Positions 45,901-53,611 of a DNA stretch of 64,000 nt are shown in pieces. Made by a program: the position numbers and the translations under genes. The stretch's first letter is position 1. Every line of letters begins with the position of its first letter. The stretch comes from Streptomyces sp. ITFR-21 (GTDB lineage: Bacteria > Actinomycetota > Actinomycetes > Streptomycetales > Streptomycetaceae). The notes beneath the pieces were generated by a model. That model searched no databases. It saw only the letters and a program-made list of their open reading frames with translations, and had not been told where the DNA came from. The stretch lies in the NCBI RefSeq assembly GCF_031844685.1, contig NZ_CP134605.1, forward strand, positions 3,306,001 to 3,370,000, read 5' to 3'.

Positions 45901-48224
45901 GTGGAGTCGATGACCTGGCTGCTGTTGCGCAGTGCCTCCGACAGCGACGAGACGCGCTGCTGGGTTTCGCGGGTCTGCTCGGCGGCCTTCTGCTGGTGCC
46001 TGGCGAACAGGTCCAGGCCGACCATCGCGCCGGCCAGGGCAATGCCCCAGGGGCCGCCCATGAACGACACGAGGCCCCGGCCTGCGCCGAGCAGGCCGGC
46101 CTTGGCGCCGGTACCGATCGCGGTTGCCGCGCCGCCTGCTGCGGCCCGGAAGCCGACCAGCCGCCCGCCCGCCTGCTGGATGCTGCCGGACGTCGACCGG
46201 AAGCTGTCGCCCATGCGGCGGATCACGGGGGACCGCTGCTCCAGCTCGGCCATGGCGCCGCCGAACCGGCCCAGGGTGACGCCCGCGTTCGCCGCCTGGA
46301 CGCGCTGGTACAGCGATGCGTCGCCGATTCCGCGGAACGCGGCGATCCCGCGTCGGCCGAAGCCGGTGACGGCGCTCTGCATGCCGGTGATCTGTGACCG
46401 GAACGGCCGCAGGGCCAGCATGCTGATCACGCTCAGCTGGATCGGGCCGGGCAGCGACGCGAAATCGTGGGCCAGGTCGCCGACCACTTGTCCGATCGGG
46501 CCGAGGACACCGGTCATGTCGCCGAGCCATCCGACCGCGACCTGCGCCCGGCCGCTGAAGACCCCCAGGGCTCCGGACCCGGAGGCGACGCTGGTGGCGA
46601 CATCGTGCAGGCCGCTCTCCAGCGGCGCCACGGCCCCGGATGCGTTGTGCATCGCCTTGTCCAGGGCCTGCACGGAGCTGACGACCAGCGGGGTACCGGT
46701 GACGGCTCCGCCCTTGAGGATGTCCTCGACCGGGCCCGCCAGATCCTGAGCGGCCCGGCGGATGCCGCTCTTGGCCGACGACAGCTTCGCCTGGGCGGCC
46801 GGCCCGTACAGCTCCCACAGGTTCCCGGCGACCGTCACGCCGCGCTTGACGTAGGGGATCGCGTCGGACACGGAGGCGGTCATGCCGCGGGTGATCTTCT
46901 CGAAGGTCGGCGCGATCCCGAGGTACACCTGCAGAAAAACGCTGGACAGCTGTTTGCCCAGGCCGCGCATGGCGCCGCCCAGACCCTTGGACTCCGCGGC
47001 GGCGATCGCCGCCGCGCCGCCGGAGCGGGAGACCTGCTTGCTGTACTGGTCGAACGCCTCGCCGCCCTGGTGCGCCAGCGCCGTCATCGCCGACAGCGCC
47101 GGCTTGCCGAACGCCATGGCCGCGGCTGAGGTGAACTGCTCGGCGGTCAGGCGCTCCTGGGCGTCATGCAGCTCGCTGATGACGTACCGCAGGCCCTTGA
47201 ATTTCCCCTGTTCGTCGAACGCCTCGATGCCGAGCTCTTTGAGGCCCTTTTTCATCTGCGGCGTGGCCTTGGCCAGGTTGACCAGCGTGCCGCGCAGGCT
47301 GGTGCCTGCGGTCTCGCCGATGATCCCGGACTTGCCGAGAAGGCCGACGGTGGTGGCGACGTCGTCCAGGCTGATGCCCAGTGCGTGGGCGGTCGGGCCC
47401 ACGTATTTCATCGCGTAGTAGATGTCCATCAGCTCGCCGCTGGCGCTGTTGGACGTGTTGGCGAGGACGTCGGCGACGTGCGCGGCCTGGTCCGCCTTGA
47501 GGGCGAACTGGTCCATGATGTCGCCCTCGATCTTTGCCGAGGTGGCGACATCGGTCCGGGCGGCGGCCGACAGCTGGATGGTGCCGCGGGCGGCCTTGAT
47601 GGCGTCCTGGGCGCCCAGGCCGGCCTTGGTGAGGTCGACCATGGCGTCGGCGGCCTCGGCGGCCGTCGCCGACGGCAGCCGCATGTCCGAGCCGAGGGCC
47701 TGCGCCTCCCGGCCCATCGAGGCCATCTCCGCCCCCGACGCCCGGCTGACCTCCAGGAACTTGTTCTGGGAGTCGACGTACTCGTTGCCCTGCTCAACGA
47801 TCCGGTGAACGCCGTAGAAGATCGCGCCGCCGGCAAGCAGCAGCCCCAGCGACCTGACCGGGGCCAGCACAGAAGCCGCCCCGGTACGGACCGCGGCGAA
47901 CCCACCGCGGGCCGCGGCGCCCATCCGGGCGAACGCCGACACGGTGCCGGCCGCGGCAGCGCCGGCCACCCGCACGTTGCGGCCGGCGCCGACGGCCGCC
48001 AGATCGGCCTCACGCAGGCCCGCCGCGCCACTCCGGGCCGCCGCGCCTGCGGCGGTCAGGCCGCCGCCGGCCGCCGCGGCGTCGGCACCCATGACCCTCA
48101 CCCCGCGGCCGGCGGCGACCGCGGAGCGGCCGAATGCGGCCGTCTGGCCGGCCGCCCTGGTCATCTGGGCGCCGTAGGCGGGGAACTCGGCGAGAACCCG
48201 GACCCGTACGGTGCGATCGGCCAC
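42918..48224 (-). CDS. Phage tail tape measure protein
   Basis: 1768 residues, the largest gene here. The N-terminal region has the TP901-type core (GREAQALGSDMRLPSATAAEAADAMVDLT region), a hydrophobic stretch MGGPWGIALAGAMVGLDLFA near the middle, and long helical, Ala/Gln-rich parts. Around plus-strand 44530-44970 two about 63-residue units repeat (VTALTAEATKDITALGF and IDTLTKDAQKALETLGF). The length sets the tail length. GTG 48224 with GGGGG upstream is preferred over TTG 48230. Confidence 0.93.
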   Translation of the reverse strand: MADRTVRVRVLAEFPAYGAQMTRAAGQTAAFGRSAVAAGRGVRVMGADAAAAGGGLTAAGAAARSGAAGLREADLAAVGAGRNVRVAGAAAAGTVSAFARMGAAARGGFAAVRTGAASVLAPVRSLGLLLAGGAIFYGVHRIVEQGNEYVDSQNKFLEVSRASGAEMASMGREAQALGSDMRLPSATAAEAADAMVDLTKAGLGAQDAIKAARGTIQLSAAARTDVATSAKIEGDIMDQFALKADQAAHVADVLANTSNSASGELMDIYYAMKYVGPTAHALGISLDDVATTVGLLGKSGIIGETAGTSLRGTLVNLAKATPQMKKGLKELGIEAFDEQGKFKGLRYVISELHDAQERLTAEQFTSAAAMAFGKPALSAMTALAHQGGEAFDQYSKQVSRSGGAAAIAAAESKGLGGAMRGLGKQLSSVFLQVYLGIAPTFEKITRGMTASVSDAIPYVKRGVTVAGNLWELYGPAAQAKLSSAKSGIRRAAQDLAGPVEDILKGGAVTGTPLVVSSVQALDKAMHNASGAVAPLESGLHDVATSVASGSGALGVFSGRAQVAVGWLGDMTGVLGPIGQVVGDLAHDFASLPGPIQLSVISMLALRPFRSQITGMQSAVTGFGRRGIAAFRGIGDASLYQRVQAANAGVTLGRFGGAMAELEQRSPVIRRMGDSFRSTSGSIQQAGGRLVGFRAAAGGAATAIGTGAKAGLLGAGRGLVSFMGGPWGIALAGAMVGLDLFARHQQKAAEQTRETQQRVSSLSEALRNSSQVIDSTVRDIATQNLMQQKSADSGKRLVDLARTAKVPMRDLVNAYLGQGTSLGTVRKQLDAVAAAQSATFTKPGTGGDTYTVYTRQGAAAHELAGQLTGLSGDYRKAVQDARDYQDAVAAGQAPTSRLSDAIDTLAQASADADTKARALHTALDLLSGGELDVQAAVADQNQAILDLNSAWQEGVDKAKGYKEQLLQVDGSLNTTTANGQALWTKMQGLNESTAGAAQATYDYARSQGTAVVPALRQAEKAMESSWKTAVTAATKFGLTTEQAQILAAQMGFIPSNLAITMSTPGLDETTKDLLYVQGLAGHLPKDSKIRVTALTAEATKDITALGFKVHTLPGGRQMEITAPTAKAARGLDDLIAKKLPGKQLDVSVDTAQSITDLDTLQSAIGRTRGRTVRIDTLTKDAQKALETLGFTIQHTQGKQIQVTIPTGSAKSSRDLIQSYVNSLSGRTVTVTINAHRTGINPDEYYSQGPHKGSANGNIFSAYARGGIERHVAQIAPGGAMRLWAEPETGGEAYIPLTPSKRIRSTAILRQVAKQFGYDLDAFAEGGFMKYAAGGLDSFTYTPAEPPATFGSGAGMDRYTTAVQRLQDAWTKLTSALADQATKTKAVRDAEKNLDAVRSGKHTAKQLADAETKLTSAREASAKAAKAVTADRSAVYAADANLGVRKGAKAPTGFDLAAYSKQLADAQRLNHAWESNLAAVGKRAGADVEQTLRDMGQDGQALVQALAHASGKSFKDIVANLKALAPTAKAALADYTSQLKASASGNKAFQANLLKLAGMGYGDLAAQLAAQGDDNAASIAAAAVTSPSGAKAAAAAASAAASALSSDDLTNALTLISVLRARPGRGIADVIAAGLDWGTIQALVPKLGRQLSSLPKQDTAMFLQQVAAQGAAGGVAMARGGILDRPTTVTAAEAGTVESWIPWNGSDRSRQLLARTATAFGYHLTPVRQSAAAPVVQHTTTKHYETHLHGAGQTTAEQAADVARHMAFLT

Positions 48225-48253
48225 GGCCAAGCCCCCTGTTCAGTTGCGGTGGG

Positions 48254-48649
48254 TCACCCGCCGGCGGACGGGGTCAGGGAAGGGACCGGTTCGCGGCGGC
48301 CGGCGTACGACACGCTGACCTTGCGGCCGGCCGTCGAGCTGTTGGCGTTTTCCGCCATGGCCTTCTCACGGAGTTCCTTGGCCTCGCAGCCGTGGCAGAC
48401 CAGGTCGTGCACCTCGTACAGCGCGTACGTGTCCAAGGACTGCTCCAGAGGCTGCCCGCACCCGCCGCAGGTCTCGTTGCGCAGGCGCTGCCACTCCACT
48501 GCCAGGGCGGTGTCCTCCGGCGTCCACCGCGATTCCCCCGGGCCCGGGGCACGGCCCATGAACTCGCTGTACGGGATGCCGCGGGGGGCGCAGTAGTTCA
48601 GCTGATCCCGGAGGACTCCAGAAGTCTGGATGCGCTCTCGGATTTTGGG
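48254..48649 (-). CDS. Tail assembly chaperone, frameshift extension
   Basis: About 130 residues made only as the C-terminal part of a fusion with the upstream chaperone gene. From the slippery site the frame reads IRERIQTSGVLRDQLNYC, then RGIPYSEFMGR, WTPEDTALAVEW and a zinc-type motif TCGGCGQPL...VCHGCE. This extension pattern is typical of the long chaperone form in actinophages, which binds the tape measure. It does not have its own good start. Confidence 0.85.
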   Translation of the reverse strand, partial: PKIRERIQTSGVLRDQLNYCAPRGIPYSEFMGRAPGPGESRWTPEDTALAVEWQRLRNETCGGCGQPLEQSLDTYALYEVHDLVCHGCEAKELREKAMAENANSSTAGRKVSVSYAGRREPVPSLTPSAGG

Positions 48650-49260
48650 CCGGGGTCGGTGACCCCCATCTGGATCGACACCGCGGCAGTCCACAGCTCG
48701 TTCATCTGGCCGTCGTTGAGCTCCTCCCAGAACTCCTCGAAGATTTCCGCGCTGTCGATGACCGGGGAGACGAGCTGGGCGGCCACCAGCGCCGGAGAGA
48801 ACGTGTCCGGGTCGAAAACGGCCTCGCGGCCGTCCTCCCGCTCGGCGGCCTTGGCGATCTGGTCGGCCGTCGGCGGGTACTGGGCCCGGAGCTTCTGGTA
48901 GGCGCGGTGCGGGAGCGCACGCAGCACGAACACCGCCTTGGACGCCTCGGCGGCATCCTCCAGATCCCGGACGTGCCGTGCCAGTGCGGGGGCGGTGTCG
49001 GGGGCGTTGGCCGTCTTGTCGTACTCGATGGCCCGGGCCAGCGCGTCCTCGGCGTCCTGGATCTGCGAGGCCGCCTCAGCATCGAGGTAGAGCGGGACCG
49101 CGATCTGCGGCCGTTGGATGCGGGCCGCGACGGCCGACAGCAGCAGCGGCTCGCCGGCGGCCACCGCCGCAGCGGTGGCAACCGGACCCGCGCCCACGCC
49201 CGCGGCCGTCTGCGCGGTGCCGGCCAGTGATGCGGGCACCTCGGGGATCTGCTCGCTCAA
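48598..49260 (-). CDS. Tail assembly chaperone, short form
   Basis: 220 residues from TTG 49260, with GGGGG seven bases upstream. Mostly helical with acidic patches (PLYLDAEAASQIQDAEDALA, HVRDLEDAAEASKAVFVL) and EFWEELNDGQMNELWTA near the end, typical of the first of the two chaperones between tail tube and tape measure genes. Near its 3-prime end (48643-48649) it contains a canonical -1 slippery heptamer. Confidence 0.85.
   Translation of the reverse strand: MSEQIPEVPASLAGTAQTAAGVGAGPVATAAAVAAGEPLLLSAVAARIQRPQIAVPLYLDAEAASQIQDAEDALARAIEYDKTANAPDTAPALARHVRDLEDAAEASKAVFVLRALPHRAYQKLRAQYPPTADQIAKAAEREDGREAVFDPDTFSPALVAAQLVSPVIDSAEIFEEFWEELNDGQMNELWTAAVSIQMGVTDPGPKSESASRLLESSGIS
48643..48649 (-). 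other. Programmed -1 frameshift slippery site
   Basis: Minus strand CCCAAAA in the correct zero frame, GG C-CCA-AAA, i.e. X-XXY-YYZ. Slipping back one base gives CCC-AAA-ATC and joins the 220-residue frame to the extension at 48254-48649. Confidence 0.85.
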
Positions 49261-49262
49261 CG

Positions 49263-49781
49263 TCAGGCCCCCGCCACGACTGCGGCGTCCTGCACCGGCG
49301 GTGCGATGAACGCCAGGGACGCGGTGAACCGGCTGGTCTGGTTCTCCGCGATGTCGTCCATCGCCCGGGAGATGACCGCGAACGGGTACGTCTCGCACCG
49401 GTCCGCAGCGGTCGCGGCGCCGTCCGGTGTGCCCAGCCCGGTGGTGGCGTTCTGGTGGCAGCCGGAACGGAAGACGATCAGGACACCCGTGACGTCCTGC
49501 GCGAGAGCCGTCCAGGCGTCGTCGTCGGCCAGCAGACTGTCCCGGTGGCCCTGGAAACTGCCCGCGTCGCCGCCGTAGGTGCCCGGGGCCGTCGTGGTGA
49601 ACCGGTTCGCCGCGTCCGAGCTGTCGATGGTGTTGCCGGTGGCCGGTGTCTTGAGGCCGTCGCGGAGCATCCACGGGGTGAGGTTCTTCGCCGCGGTGCA
49701 CTCGGCGACTGTCGGTGCTTCCAGGTCGGCGACCGACGGCGCCAGCAGCACCGCGATCCGGCCGGTAGTTCCGTAGCGCAT
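49263..49781 (-). CDS. Phage major tail (tube) protein
   Basis: 172 residues. Starts RYGTTGRIAVLLAPSVADLEAPTVAE and contains ITDSSDAANRFTTTAPG-like and VTGVLIVFRSGCHQ segments of a beta-barrel tail tube protein; its place just before the chaperones is standard. Confidence 0.82.
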   Translation of the reverse strand: MRYGTTGRIAVLLAPSVADLEAPTVAECTAAKNLTPWMLRDGLKTPATGNTIDSSDAANRFTTTAPGTYGGDAGSFQGHRDSLLADDDAWTALAQDVTGVLIVFRSGCHQNATTGLGTPDGAATAADRCETYPFAVISRAMDDIAENQTSRFTASLAFIAPPVQDAAVVAGA

Positions 49782-49784
49782 CGG

Positions 49785-50045
49785 TCAGCTTCCCTTCGGT
49801 GTGTCCGCCGGCGTGCTCGCCGTCGCGGACGGATCAGCGGTGGTCGCGGAGACAGCCGGCCGGGTGCGGATCCTGGCCGGTGCGGCTGCCGCCGGGGTTT
49901 CGGCCGGCCCGGCGCTATCGGCCGCGGCGGTATCGGTCCAGCCGAGGGGCGCCCACACGCGTGTGAACTGCAGGCGGGTGACGTCCACCGGCGGGGAGCC
50001 GGGCAGGTCGGGATGGGCCATGAGGACCCGGTCGGTCGCGGACAT
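49785..50045 (-). CDS. Small phage protein of unknown function
   Basis: 86 residues. The front (LMAHPDLPGSPPVDVTRLQFTRVWAPLGW) is similar in style to short head-tail region proteins; the back is Ala/Thr/Pro-rich and disordered. Possibly a minor tail accessory. Confidence 0.6.
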   Translation of the reverse strand: MSATDRVLMAHPDLPGSPPVDVTRLQFTRVWAPLGWTDTAAADSAGPAETPAAAAPARIRTRPAVSATTADPSATASTPADTPKGS

Positions 50046-50092
50046 GACGGACTCTTCTCGGTCGAGGCGGAAAAGGGGGGAAACCGACCAGG

Positions 50093-50512
50093 TCAGGCCG
50101 GGGTGAGGTAGTAGCGGTACACGTCAACCCGGAAGAAGCTCGGCGCTTCGGGGGTGGTGGGGTCGGTGGTGGCCTCGGGGGCAGTGCCTGTGCCGGTGAC
50201 GAATTCCGGCACGCACAGCCAGGCCCAGCCGGTCGGCGGGGCAACGCCGAGCGCGACCGTACGGGCGAGCTCGGCGACCTGGTCGGCCGCGCGCCGTGAC
50301 GGGCCGACTGCGGTGATCTGCACTTCCGGGGTGCGGTCGGCGTTCGGGTCCGCCGCAGTACCCGGACCCGGCTGCTCGGTACGGGGCCGTACCACGCAGT
50401 AGCGGCCGGTCAGGGGGCCCTCGTCGTCACGGGGTTCGCCGTCGCCGACCCGCACGCCGTCGCCGAGGTCGGCGGCCCTCAGTGCGTCGACCAGGACGTC
50501 GGTGGTGTTCAC
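50093..50512 (-). CDS. Phage tail terminator / completion protein
   Basis: 139 residues from GTG 50512, GTGA overlap. The order connector, gp10-like, this gene, tail tube is that of siphoviruses where the fourth gene is the tail terminator. The sequence (VLVDALRAADLGDGVRVG, RRAADQVAELARTVALG) agrees with that fold. Confidence 0.7.
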   Translation of the reverse strand: MNTTDVLVDALRAADLGDGVRVGDGEPRDDEGPLTGRYCVVRPRTEQPGPGTAADPNADRTPEVQITAVGPSRRAADQVAELARTVALGVAPPTGWAWLCVPEFVTGTGTAPEATTDPTTPEAPSFFRVDVYRYYLTPA

Positions 50513-50892
50513 GGCAGCGCCTGGTGCAGGGCGACCTCGATCCCGTGCACCAGGTCCTCGGCGTTCTCCTCCAGGGCTGGCCCGAGGTGCTCGATCGGCG
50601 GGTTCTTCGGGGTGCCGTACTCGATGATGTTGCCGAGCGGCCCCTGCGCCCGGTTCTTGTCCGGGCCTATCTCGCCTTCGGCTCCGGCCGGGCCCGCGGT
50701 GACGTCGTAGGTGATCGAGGCGGGGTACTGGGGGATGTGCCGGTGCCCGCGAACCCGGGCCCGTGCAGACTGCTGGACCTTCCGCGACGTGACCGCCACC
50801 GCGGTGGCCGCGTTGCCCGCGAGCCTCGGGGTGCTGGACGCCAGGTCGGCGACCAGGCCCTCCAGGCCCACGATGACGATTCCTGCGCTCAC
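50509..50892 (-). CDS. HK97-gp10-like neck protein
   Basis: 127 residues from GTG 50892, GTGA overlap. Contains VEGLVADLASSTPRLAGNA-like helix, ARVRGHRHIPQYPASITYDV and YGTPKNPPIEHLGPALEE, the KxxxYGxxxxPxxxF-like pattern of gp10 neck proteins. Confidence 0.78.
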   Translation of the reverse strand: MSAGIVIVGLEGLVADLASSTPRLAGNAATAVAVTSRKVQQSARARVRGHRHIPQYPASITYDVTAGPAGAEGEIGPDKNRAQGPLGNIIEYGTPKNPPIEHLGPALEENAEDLVHGIEVALHQALP

Positions 50893-51278
50893 CTGGACAC
50901 CTCCGTACACCAGAAACGCCGGGCGGTGATGTGCGTGCCCCGGTCGATGTTGCGGACCTGCAGATGCAGCCCGATCAGCGTCGGGTCCTGCGAGGCGGTG
51001 ATGACCACCGCGTCGTTGGAGGCGATCCCGGCGCCGGAGGCGTACGGGATGCTGAGCTTGTACTGCCACGTCTCGGCCGGAGCGGTGGTCGAGGGGACCA
51101 CCGCGGCGGTGCTGGCCGGCTTGACGCGGCAGATCCCCTCGTAGAGCTGCACCGCGGGCCTGGTGTCTGTGCCGTCCTCGGCGGTCCGGACCGGGCCGGT
51201 CCGCGCGATCACGCACCGGTCGGTCATCTGCTGCTCGGCTGCCACCCGTCCCGATGCAGCGGCGCCCGCGGCGCTCAC
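50889..51278 (-). CDS. Head closure / head-tail adaptor protein
   Basis: 129 residues; GTG 51278 overlaps the upstream stop as GTGA and is preferred over GTG 51284. MTDRCVIARTGPVRTAEDGT and QYKLSIPYASG...LQVRNIDRGT fit small beta-rich adaptors that close the connector. Confidence 0.72.
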   Translation of the reverse strand: MSAAGAAASGRVAAEQQMTDRCVIARTGPVRTAEDGTDTRPAVQLYEGICRVKPASTAAVVPSTTAPAETWQYKLSIPYASGAGIASNDAVVITASQDPTLIGLHLQVRNIDRGTHITARRFWCTEVSR

Positions 51279-51667
51279 GGGCACTCCGGGTGGTGGTGCT
51301 GGCCGGGTGCGGCCGGGGTGATGCTGAACGCGCGGCTTGCTGGGCCGGTGCTGGGCTGCAGCAGCTCACGCTCGCCGTCGGAGAGATACAGCTCACCGGT
51401 GGAGCGGGAGGAGTCGGTGGTGTAGCTGTAGTCATCGATCGACTGCTGCCGCTTGCCCTCCGGGTTGAGCACCACCCGCAGGACCATCGCGCAGCAAACC
51501 CCGACGGCGGTCTCCGGAGGCTCCGGATCGTCCAGGCCCGGCACCTCGCGGCGCATGATCGCGCTGGCGTCCGAGATCCGCACGGCCACCTTGGTTCGCT
51601 CCGTGTCGGTGAGATCGCGGCCGATCAGGCGGTTGTTGACGTCATCGACGGTCGCGAAGTCGGACAT
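51275..51667 (-). CDS. Head-tail connector protein (gp6/gp15-like)
   Basis: 130 residues. FATVDDVNNRLIGRDLTDTERTKV and the CCAMVLRVVLNPEGKRQQ helix match the gp6-like connector family. Follows the capsid gene directly, GAGGAGG before ATG 51667. Confidence 0.78.
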   Translation of the reverse strand: MSDFATVDDVNNRLIGRDLTDTERTKVAVRISDASAIMRREVPGLDDPEPPETAVGVCCAMVLRVVLNPEGKRQQSIDDYSYTTDSSRSTGELYLSDGERELLQPSTGPASRAFSITPAAPGQHHHPECP

Positions 51668-51679
51668 GGGGGCGCCTCC

Positions 51680-52873
51680 TCAGAAGTCCACCAGAAAGCC
51701 GGTCGCCTGGCCGTGCGAGCGCTCGTTGCCGTAGGCCAGGCCGACCTCGCCGTACAGCTGGGTGGTCTCCTTGGCTCCGATCTTGGCCAGCGGCTCGGCG
51801 AAGAAGTGCCCCTTGCCAGGGGTTTCCAGGTAGACCGGCATGCACTGCTCCAAGCTGGCGACCATGAGCTTGTGCTTGGGCATGTGGCGGTCGAGCATGA
51901 TGTTCAGCACGCCGAAGTCGGTCTCGATGGTCTGCAGGTTGACGCCGCCGACGTTGCGGGTCGTCTCGTGGAACTTCCCGAAGCTGTTGGCGTAGGCGTC
52001 GGACAGACCGCGCTTGACGGAGCTGCCCGCGACCAGGGCCGCTGTGCCGGCCTCGGTGATGCCGCCGTTGTCGAAGACCTGCTGCATCAGCCGGTCGATC
52101 GCTGCCTTGGCCACCGGGACGAGCTTGGTGACGTTCGCGGTGCCGTCACCGCCGGTCAGGTCGATGGCGGCGCCGTTCTTGGTGGCGGCGAGCTTGAAGG
52201 TGTTGGTGGTCGGCGACACCACGAAGTACGGGGTGTCCGGGGCCAGTCCGGTGAGGGTGGCGATGGTGTCCAGCACCACCTGGTCGCCGGCCACCAGGCC
52301 GTGGGCGTTGAGGGTGAACGCGTCGGTGCTGATCGCGCCGGCGGCCGAGCCCAGTGCGGTGCCCATGTTCTGCACGTTGGTGGTGATCGCCTGCAGCATC
52401 CCGCGGGTCTTGCGGACCGTGGTGTTGTCCGTCGGCTTCTGGTACTGGCCGTTGATGAAGGACCACTCGGTGTCGCGGACCATCTGCTTGAGCATGTTGG
52501 TCACCTGCCAGTCCAGCTCGTTGGCGACCGGCTGGGGGGCGTCGATGTTCAGGCCGGAGCGCTGCCCGATGGCGGCCAGCTTGGTGTAGCTGACCCCGAC
52601 GGTCTCGTGGTGGATCTGGCAGATGTTGTCCACGCTGCCGCGGATCCGATTCTGCGGAGTGGGCGCGTCGGCGCCTTCCAGCGCGGTGTTCTGGCCGGCC
52701 GCGCGCAGGTCGAAGGTCTCCCATTCGAACTGCGTCGCGGTGGTCTGGCCGCCGCCGGACAGGCCGCCGATCGAGGCGAAGAACGGCGTGTCGTCGGGGG
52801 TGAGCTGGTGGAGGATGCCGGTGTAGTTGGGCAGGTTGTAGGTCGTGCCCAGGGCGGTGATGCTCCCAGCCAT
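51680..52873 (-). CDS. Major capsid protein (SU10/DUF5309 type)
   Basis: 397 residues. Start AGSITALGTTYNLPNYTGILHQLTPDDTPFFASIGG and end GEVGLAYGNERSHGQATGFLVDF are typical of DUF5309/SU10-like HK97-fold capsids. Near residues 185-258 an inserted beta domain reads TLNAHGLVAGDQVVLDTI and FKLAATKNGAAIDLTGG, resembling an Ig-like or carbohydrate-type decoration exposed on the shell. Confidence 0.88.
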   Translation of the reverse strand: MAGSITALGTTYNLPNYTGILHQLTPDDTPFFASIGGLSGGGQTTATQFEWETFDLRAAGQNTALEGADAPTPQNRIRGSVDNICQIHHETVGVSYTKLAAIGQRSGLNIDAPQPVANELDWQVTNMLKQMVRDTEWSFINGQYQKPTDNTTVRKTRGMLQAITTNVQNMGTALGSAAGAISTDAFTLNAHGLVAGDQVVLDTIATLTGLAPDTPYFVVSPTTNTFKLAATKNGAAIDLTGGDGTANVTKLVPVAKAAIDRLMQQVFDNGGITEAGTAALVAGSSVKRGLSDAYANSFGKFHETTRNVGGVNLQTIETDFGVLNIMLDRHMPKHKLMVASLEQCMPVYLETPGKGHFFAEPLAKIGAKETTQLYGEVGLAYGNERSHGQATGFLVDF

Positions 52874-52928
52874 GGCGGGGTCTCCCTTGCTGTGCTCGGG
52901 GCGCGGCGCATGGGCCTGCCCGCGGTGA

Positions 52929-53561
52929 TCAGGTGGTCTTGACGTTGGCGAGCTTGGAGTTCTCCAGGCTCACCACCTTTTTCCAGTCGCCCTTGGCCTT
53001 GGCCTCGGCGATCTGGGCGGTCAGGTCTCCTGGGAGCGCGCCCGGCCGCGGGCCCTGCGAGGGGTCCGGCCTGGGCAGCCGCGGTCCGGTGGCCTTTGCC
53101 CAGTGCGGCTTGGCGGCCAGGAGGGCGGTCAGCTCGGCCTTGATCCCTTCGGTGTCGATCACGCCGTCGGTGACGAATTTGGACCAGTCGCGGGCGCCCA
53201 CGGCGTCTTCGGCGTCCTCGAACCCGGCTGCGGCCAGGGCCTGGACGGTCGACGACGTGGCGAGCCGGGTGGCCGCCGTCGCGCGGTCGTCGGCGGCCTT
53301 GAGCTGGTCGGTCAGGCGCTGCGCGTCGGTCTTGGCGGCGTCCTCGATCTCGGCGAGCCTGGCGGCGGCCGCGGCGTTGTCCTTGGCCCGCTGCTCGTTC
53401 TGCCGCGACAGCGCCTTCCACTTGTCGACCTCGGCCTGCAGGTCGACCGGTTCCGGCTCCGTAGCAGGGACCGGGGGTACGGCCGGTACGGGCGCCGGCG
53501 GTACCGCCGGGGGCACCGGCACCGGTACGGGGGCAGGGGTTGGCTCGGGGGGTGTGGACAT
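52929..53561 (-). CDS. Phage scaffolding protein
   Basis: 210 residues. Pro/Val-rich start, then a coiled coil of about 70 residues (KWKALSRQNEQRAKDNAAAA, IEDAAKTDAQRLTDQLKAAD) and a C-terminal part AEAKAKGDWKKVVSLENSKL, as in DUF4355-type scaffolds, immediately upstream of the capsid gene. GGGAG six bases before ATG 53561. Confidence 0.8.
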   Translation of the reverse strand: MSTPPEPTPAPVPVPVPPAVPPAPVPAVPPVPATEPEPVDLQAEVDKWKALSRQNEQRAKDNAAAAARLAEIEDAAKTDAQRLTDQLKAADDRATAATRLATSSTVQALAAAGFEDAEDAVGARDWSKFVTDGVIDTEGIKAELTALLAAKPHWAKATGPRLPRPDPSQGPRPGALPGDLTAQIAEAKAKGDWKKVVSLENSKLANVKTT

Positions 53562-53611
53562 GGTGAACTCCCGTTTCGGGCTGGATGATGACCGGCGCCG
53601 TTTCGGCCCGG

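Noticed and set aside
43000-48600. Several long plus-strand frames opposite the tape measure gene
   Set aside because: No coding character; the minus strand has a continuous phage operon with overlapping starts.
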